This document shows, in pieces, positions 7,401 to 8,822 of a stretch of 8,822 nucleotides of DNA. The DNA comes from Clostridia bacterium. Its GTDB lineage: Bacteria; Bacillota; Clostridia; Oscillospirales; Acutalibacteraceae. The stretch covers positions 1 through 8,822 of the forward strand of contig CAAEIG010000091.1 of NCBI GenBank assembly GCA_900755895.1, in the 5' to 3' direction. The notes under the pieces are model-generated. The model saw only the letters and a list, made by a program, of their open reading frames with translations, was not told the origin of the DNA and ran no database searches. Each line of letters begins with the position of its first letter. The stretch's first letter is position 1. The position numbers were made by a program, and so were the translations under genes.

Positions 7401-8420
7401 GGTACCGCCGCTGTGAATCAAGCCATCAATGTAAACACGCAGATGCGCATCTTCTCCACATTTGTAGGCTTCAAATTCCCCAGTTGAACTGTTCCACTTC
7501 CGATAGCCGGTATCCTCCACAGGAACCTTCAGCGCATCATCCATGGCCTCATAGCCGGTCAGATCACTGGGGACAGAACCAGAGAGAATACCCGTCACGC
7601 GGTCAGCAGTGATCTCACCGCTCAGGACTTTCTGACCCAGGTAGTAGGGCACATCCTGAATCAGACCGCCGCCCATAGCCACGTTGAAGCCCTGTTCACC
7701 CCGGCAGACAGCCAGCAGAGGTACATCCATCTCGATGGCCTGCTGCATCAGGTAAATGTCCGAGGTGTCCCGGGCGTCGTTCCAACCGCTGGAGCCATGA
7801 GGCGTCTGCTCCTGATCGTAGAGATCAGGATTCCAGTCCTCGCCGCCGGTCATAAAGATACCATCGATCTGACTCAGAACTTCCCGAGCCTCATCGGCAT
7901 CGTGTACCTGGGGCAGATACACGGCGTAGGCGCCATTGCGCTCGAAAGCCTCGGCAAACCCCTGGTAATCGCTACCAATATTATCTTTTTTCCAGGAAAT
8001 ACCCACGATGGGGCGCTCGTTCACATCGGTAATCTCGATCTGCGCAATGTCCCCGTCCTCGTCAAACCCCAGGTTTGCTGTTACCGCATACCCGAGGGTG
8101 CGAAGACCAGTCGACGTCCCCAACTGGACTTTGGGTGCGTCGGCCACTCCCATCACTGTTTCCAGTTCTTCTACTGTGCCAATGTCAAATCCGGAATTGG
8201 AGCTGTCAAGGATTTTCACCTCCGAATCATATTCGGAGGTGTAGACTACATTGTAGTCTAGGCTTCCAGATTTTTCCGATGGATACAGAATCGCATCTTC
8301 CACTGTCGTCGCAACACTGGAATTCTCCGCAGGCGGAGCCTCCGCACCCAGCGATGCCACAGGCAGCAACGATAGAATCAATGCGAATGCTGTTGCGGAT
8401 GCAAGGAACCGTTTCTTCAT
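4446..8420 (-). CDS. Secreted SLH-anchored fusion of C26 gamma-glutamyl hydrolase-like and M14 zinc carboxypeptidase domains
   Basis: This is a 1324-residue surface protein. The signal peptide is MKKR plus a hydrophobic core (5-24) with a likely cut near A26 or A28. Residues about 136-450 are a C26/PuuD-like class I amidotransferase fold: TGGEDWNP (191-198), nucleophile C239 in VCRGEQ, HHQAV (379-383), and H420/E422 in QWHPE. This class hydrolyses gamma-glutamyl bonds. Residues 458-560 look beta-rich. Residues about 640-910 are an M14 zinc carboxypeptidase: metal ligands H699 and E702 (HPNE) and H786 (DTHE), R736, N756-R757 (NRD) and catalytic E868 (VETRG). A companion domain (about 970-1100) contains TAYVIPA. 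A Gly/Ser linker then leads to three SLH repeats. The start is set by the ribosome site and signal peptide; an in-frame extension to 8552 would bury the signal peptide. Neighbours are convergent, so it is probably monocistronic. Substrate is unknown; wall peptides with gamma-D-Glu links, poly-gamma-glutamate or gamma-glutamyl peptides are options. Confidence 0.93.
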   Translation of the reverse strand: MKKRFLASATAFALILSLLPVASLGAEAPPAENSSVATTVEDAILYPSEKSGSLDYNVVYTSEYDSEVKILDSSNSGFDIGTVEELETVMGVADAPKVQLGTSTGLRTLGYAVTANLGFDEDGDIAQIEITDVNERPIVGISWKKDNIGSDYQGFAEAFERNGAYAVYLPQVHDADEAREVLSQIDGIFMTGGEDWNPDLYDQEQTPHGSSGWNDARDTSDIYLMQQAIEMDVPLLAVCRGEQGFNVAMGGGLIQDVPYYLGQKVLSGEITADRVTGILSGSVPSDLTGYEAMDDALKVPVEDTGYRKWNSSTGEFEAYKCGEDAHLRVYIDGLIHSGGTGYHELAGGDGNEGIAISKESKWLYDILGTDTLEWVATAHHQAVDPKNLGGGLTIVATSSDGIVEAIEHQSSLFALALQWHPERDALEDTRGTDVDQNQCNALLGALVEYAGIYDDQTKTELTFTYPDGIVQNEVTVELYSGFPTSASSTLDTMISRGYLQEILPNEDGSYTINKAGTYSYHISGDGYYNILKIFNVTDEDIAAGTMTVEVTGGKLGTNEDAFGDGYQPTVKPSHAPDTYVMDARDNMLCIWPDEILDQRFSVEGTTHEANSYTTPAFDGTDAAHEFTTQDEMVAYMKEMDAQSDDMYLYSAGTTPNYKFDIPLAIFTETAIPEDATLEEAADLVNANGKTTVWYQSQIHPNEPAAGEGALVVVTDLVTDPETAALLDDINIVVVPRINPDGSYLFSRATYDGFDMNRDHMSLKAAELAQLHTAYRLFMAEVVVDTHEFTFYGANTAGYMNNADDIQTTPATSLNNNAAVTEFALDMCGYTFEQLDEAGLRVYHYGQTANNPIGRAYFGLYDCLSFLVETRGIGAGKTNFERRVFSQETAVLSYLTYAAEHSEEIKELVADAREETIANGAVYGEEDDILALYQTASGAVQTEYAGTRVQYNMDGTEYSSSTNTLALYDTIVRGRTRPTAYVIPADLENIDKILYILDNQGAEYYRLSDGSRATLEQYYYVGPYEERGIEAGLRDAERVRFSNGAYVIPMDQVAGNVIAMLMEPDVTDSNGYDGSLYQYGVIDYDEETMNFPIYRYTGDNPRETLVSNSSSGGGSSGGGSSSGNNGSQTEEPDEPSGTQDETVFSDVSSSAWYAEAVNYVYENGLMTGISSTQFAPNNTLTRAMVVQTLYAMANKPAVSGSENFTDVSSGDWFADAVTWASANGIVSGYNATQFAPNDPLTREQLALILYGYAQMRGYNTTQSGTSIQEFTDYGSISAWALEAMDWAVNAGLLSGKGNGVLDPTGTATRAEVAQILMNFSETVVG
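4461..4997 (-). repeat. Three SLH repeats at the C-terminus of the hydrolase
   Basis: Residues about 1142-1320 hold three repeats, each beginning with an F-D/T-D type turn and a W (FSDV...AWY, FTDV...DWF, FTDY...AWA) and ending in a TR motif: TRAM (1180-1183), TREQ (1240-1243) and TRAE (1307-1310). SLH repeats bind secondary wall polysaccharide and hold the protein on the cell surface. Only the third keeps the exact TRAE element. Confidence 0.95.
5001..5105 (-). other. Low-complexity Gly/Ser/Glu linker
   Basis: Residues about 1106-1140 are Ser/Gly runs (SSSGGGSSGGGSSSG) followed by an acidic, Pro-containing part (EEPDEPSG). It is a flexible spacer between the carboxypeptidase region and the SLH anchor. 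Confidence 0.9.
8217..8241 (-). repeat. Perfect 11-bp inverted repeat inside the hydrolase coding sequence
   Basis: CACCTCCGAAT, three bases, then its exact reverse complement. It spans codons about 60-68, some 180 bases into the coding sequence, and can form a strong hairpin in the mRNA. Confidence 0.85.
8242..8260 (-). repeat. Second perfect inverted repeat, abutting the first
   Basis: TAGACTACA and TGTAGTCTA flank a single central base and directly adjoin the neighbouring 11-bp repeat with no base between. It spans codons about 54-60. The fold would be an 8-bp stem with a 3-base loop or better as a DNA cruciform. Confidence 0.8.
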
Positions 8421-8430
8421 TGGTTTTACA

Positions 8431-8439
8431 CTCCCCTTT
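8431..8439 (-). promoter_or_regulatory. Ribosome binding site that decides the hydrolase start
   Basis: AAAGGGGAG on the minus strand, 10 bases before the ATG at 8420, directly ahead of a classical signal peptide. The in-frame ATG at 8552 has no comparable site. Confidence 0.75.
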
Positions 8440-8577
8440 TCTAGTCTGTTTTTTGGACATTGCTTATGAAAATGCAGCAAGGACAATTCAGCCCCAATCT
8501 TTTGTCCCCTTTGCAGATTCATCTTTTCCGGTCTATTCAGCACAATTTTCATCCAACTTCACAATTTCTTTTGATTT

Positions 8578-8606
8578 ATCATAGCACGTTTTATCTCACT
8601 GCACAA
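8578..8606 (-). promoter_or_regulatory. Candidate extended -10 promoter of the hydrolase gene
   Basis: On the minus strand TTGTGC (8606-8601) and TATGAT (8583-8578) are 17 bases apart, and a TG sits one base before the -10 box. The weak -35 is compensated by the extended -10. Transcription would begin near 8571, giving an untranslated leader of about 150 bases. Confidence 0.55.
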
Positions 8607-8633
8607 GTATAAAACTTAATTTTTTCTTGACAG
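8606..8633 (-). promoter_or_regulatory. Alternative upstream promoter of the hydrolase gene
   Basis: On the minus strand CTGTCA (8633-8628) and TATACT (8611-8606) are 16 bases apart, matching consensus at 4 and 5 of 6 positions. It overlaps the -35 of the other candidate, so the two may be tandem or only one real. Confidence 0.35.
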
Positions 8634-8638
8634 CAGCC

Positions 8639-8650
8639 AAAAAATTTTTT
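8639..8650. repeat. AT palindrome 1 upstream of the hydrolase promoters
   Basis: AAAAAATTTTTT, a perfect 12-base palindrome directly upstream of the -35 of the distal promoter candidate. It could act as an UP element or a bent-DNA site, but A/T tracts are common in such regions. Confidence 0.4.
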
Positions 8651-8654
8651 CTCC

Positions 8655-8670
8655 ATGAATATAAATTCAT
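8655..8670. repeat. AT palindrome 2, operator-like
   Basis: ATGAAT, ATAA, ATTCAT: two perfect 6-base half-sites separated by four bases, the usual layout of a dimeric repressor or activator site. No regulator gene is visible in the window. Confidence 0.4.
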
Positions 8671-8677
8671 CATTTTC

Positions 8678-8699
8678 GAATTTTCTCGAGTAAAAATTC
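8678..8699. repeat. AT palindrome 3
   Basis: GAATTTT and AAAATTC, 7-base perfect half-sites separated by eight bases. Eight bases separate it from palindrome 2, and it may belong to the same control region. Confidence 0.35.
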
Positions 8700-8822
8700 A
8701 AGTATATCTCCCGAGACAGTTTGGTAGAACTCCCCTTGCAGAAAAACTTTTCTTTCAGCGGCTCGAAAAGCGGGGGCATCCTGAAATACACATGGTTCCT
8801 GTGGCCGGACAGGCCAAAGGAG

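Larger units (their letters stand above)
8421..8822. other. Upstream region of the hydrolase gene: leader, promoters and AT-rich palindromes
   Basis: Bases 8421-8571 are the probable leader. Bases 8578-8633 hold the two candidate promoters. Bases 8639-8699 are AT-rich with three palindromes. From about 8700 to the edge the GC share rises, and several frames on both strands stay open to the edge (a minus frame of 50 codons ending in TGA at 8670, another minus frame closing at 8591, and a plus frame from 8694). None has a convincing start or a recognisable product, so no gene is called. Confidence 0.5.

Noticed and set aside
8421..8552. Upstream start for the hydrolase at 8552
   Set aside because: It would place 44 basic, unlike-signal residues ahead of a normal signal peptide and lacks a good ribosome site, whereas the start at 8420 has one.
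8591..8791. A 66-codon minus-strand frame upstream of the hydrolase
   Set aside because: It begins with GTG, lacks a clear ribosome site, has a Lys/Phe-rich composition typical of AT-rich non-coding DNA in its second half, and runs through both candidate promoters.

Overview
The window looks like chromosomal DNA of a Gram-positive Firmicute in the class Clostridia, most likely a GC-rich Oscillospiraceae-type gut anaerobe. This rests on strong AGGAGG-type ribosome sites, a high share of G or C at third codon positions, a surface protein carrying three S-layer homology (SLH) repeats, and a small phage-tail-fibre-like protein of a kind I associate with that family. The assignment is from general resemblance only and is not proven.

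Left part (1-3461, minus strand): two genes of a cell-surface polysaccharide operon. A textbook sigma-A promoter (TTGACA, 17 bp, TATAAT) drives a 460-residue polyprenyl-phosphate sugar-1-phosphate transferase (WcaJ/CpsE type). Seventeen bases after it comes an O-antigen ligase/polymerase-like membrane protein that runs off the left edge and has an unusual beta-rich extracellular insert. The first enzyme loads the first sugar on the lipid carrier. The second would polymerise the glycan or transfer it to an acceptor.

Middle (3462-4445): one plus-strand gene for a 200-residue protein resembling the N-terminal and receptor-side parts of phage tail fibre proteins, with no other phage gene in sight. 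Behind it lies a 272-bp convergent intergenic region with three consecutive GC-rich hairpins and then a long hairpin that probably ends transcription from both sides.

Right part (4446-8420, minus strand): a 1324-residue secreted, wall-anchored protein. It joins a class I glutamine-amidotransferase-like gamma-glutamyl hydrolase domain (C26/PuuD type), an M14 zinc carboxypeptidase domain, and three SLH repeats. The catalytic residues of both enzyme domains are present. Its coding sequence contains two abutting perfect inverted repeats just after the signal-peptide region. Upstream (8421-8822) are a long AT-rich leader, candidate promoters, a cluster of palindromes, and an ambiguous end of the window.

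Taken together this is a cell-envelope region: surface glycan assembly on one side and a surface-anchored hydrolase on the other. SLH repeats bind secondary wall polysaccharides, so the glycan operon could help make the polymer to which the hydrolase is anchored. That link is inference from proximity only.
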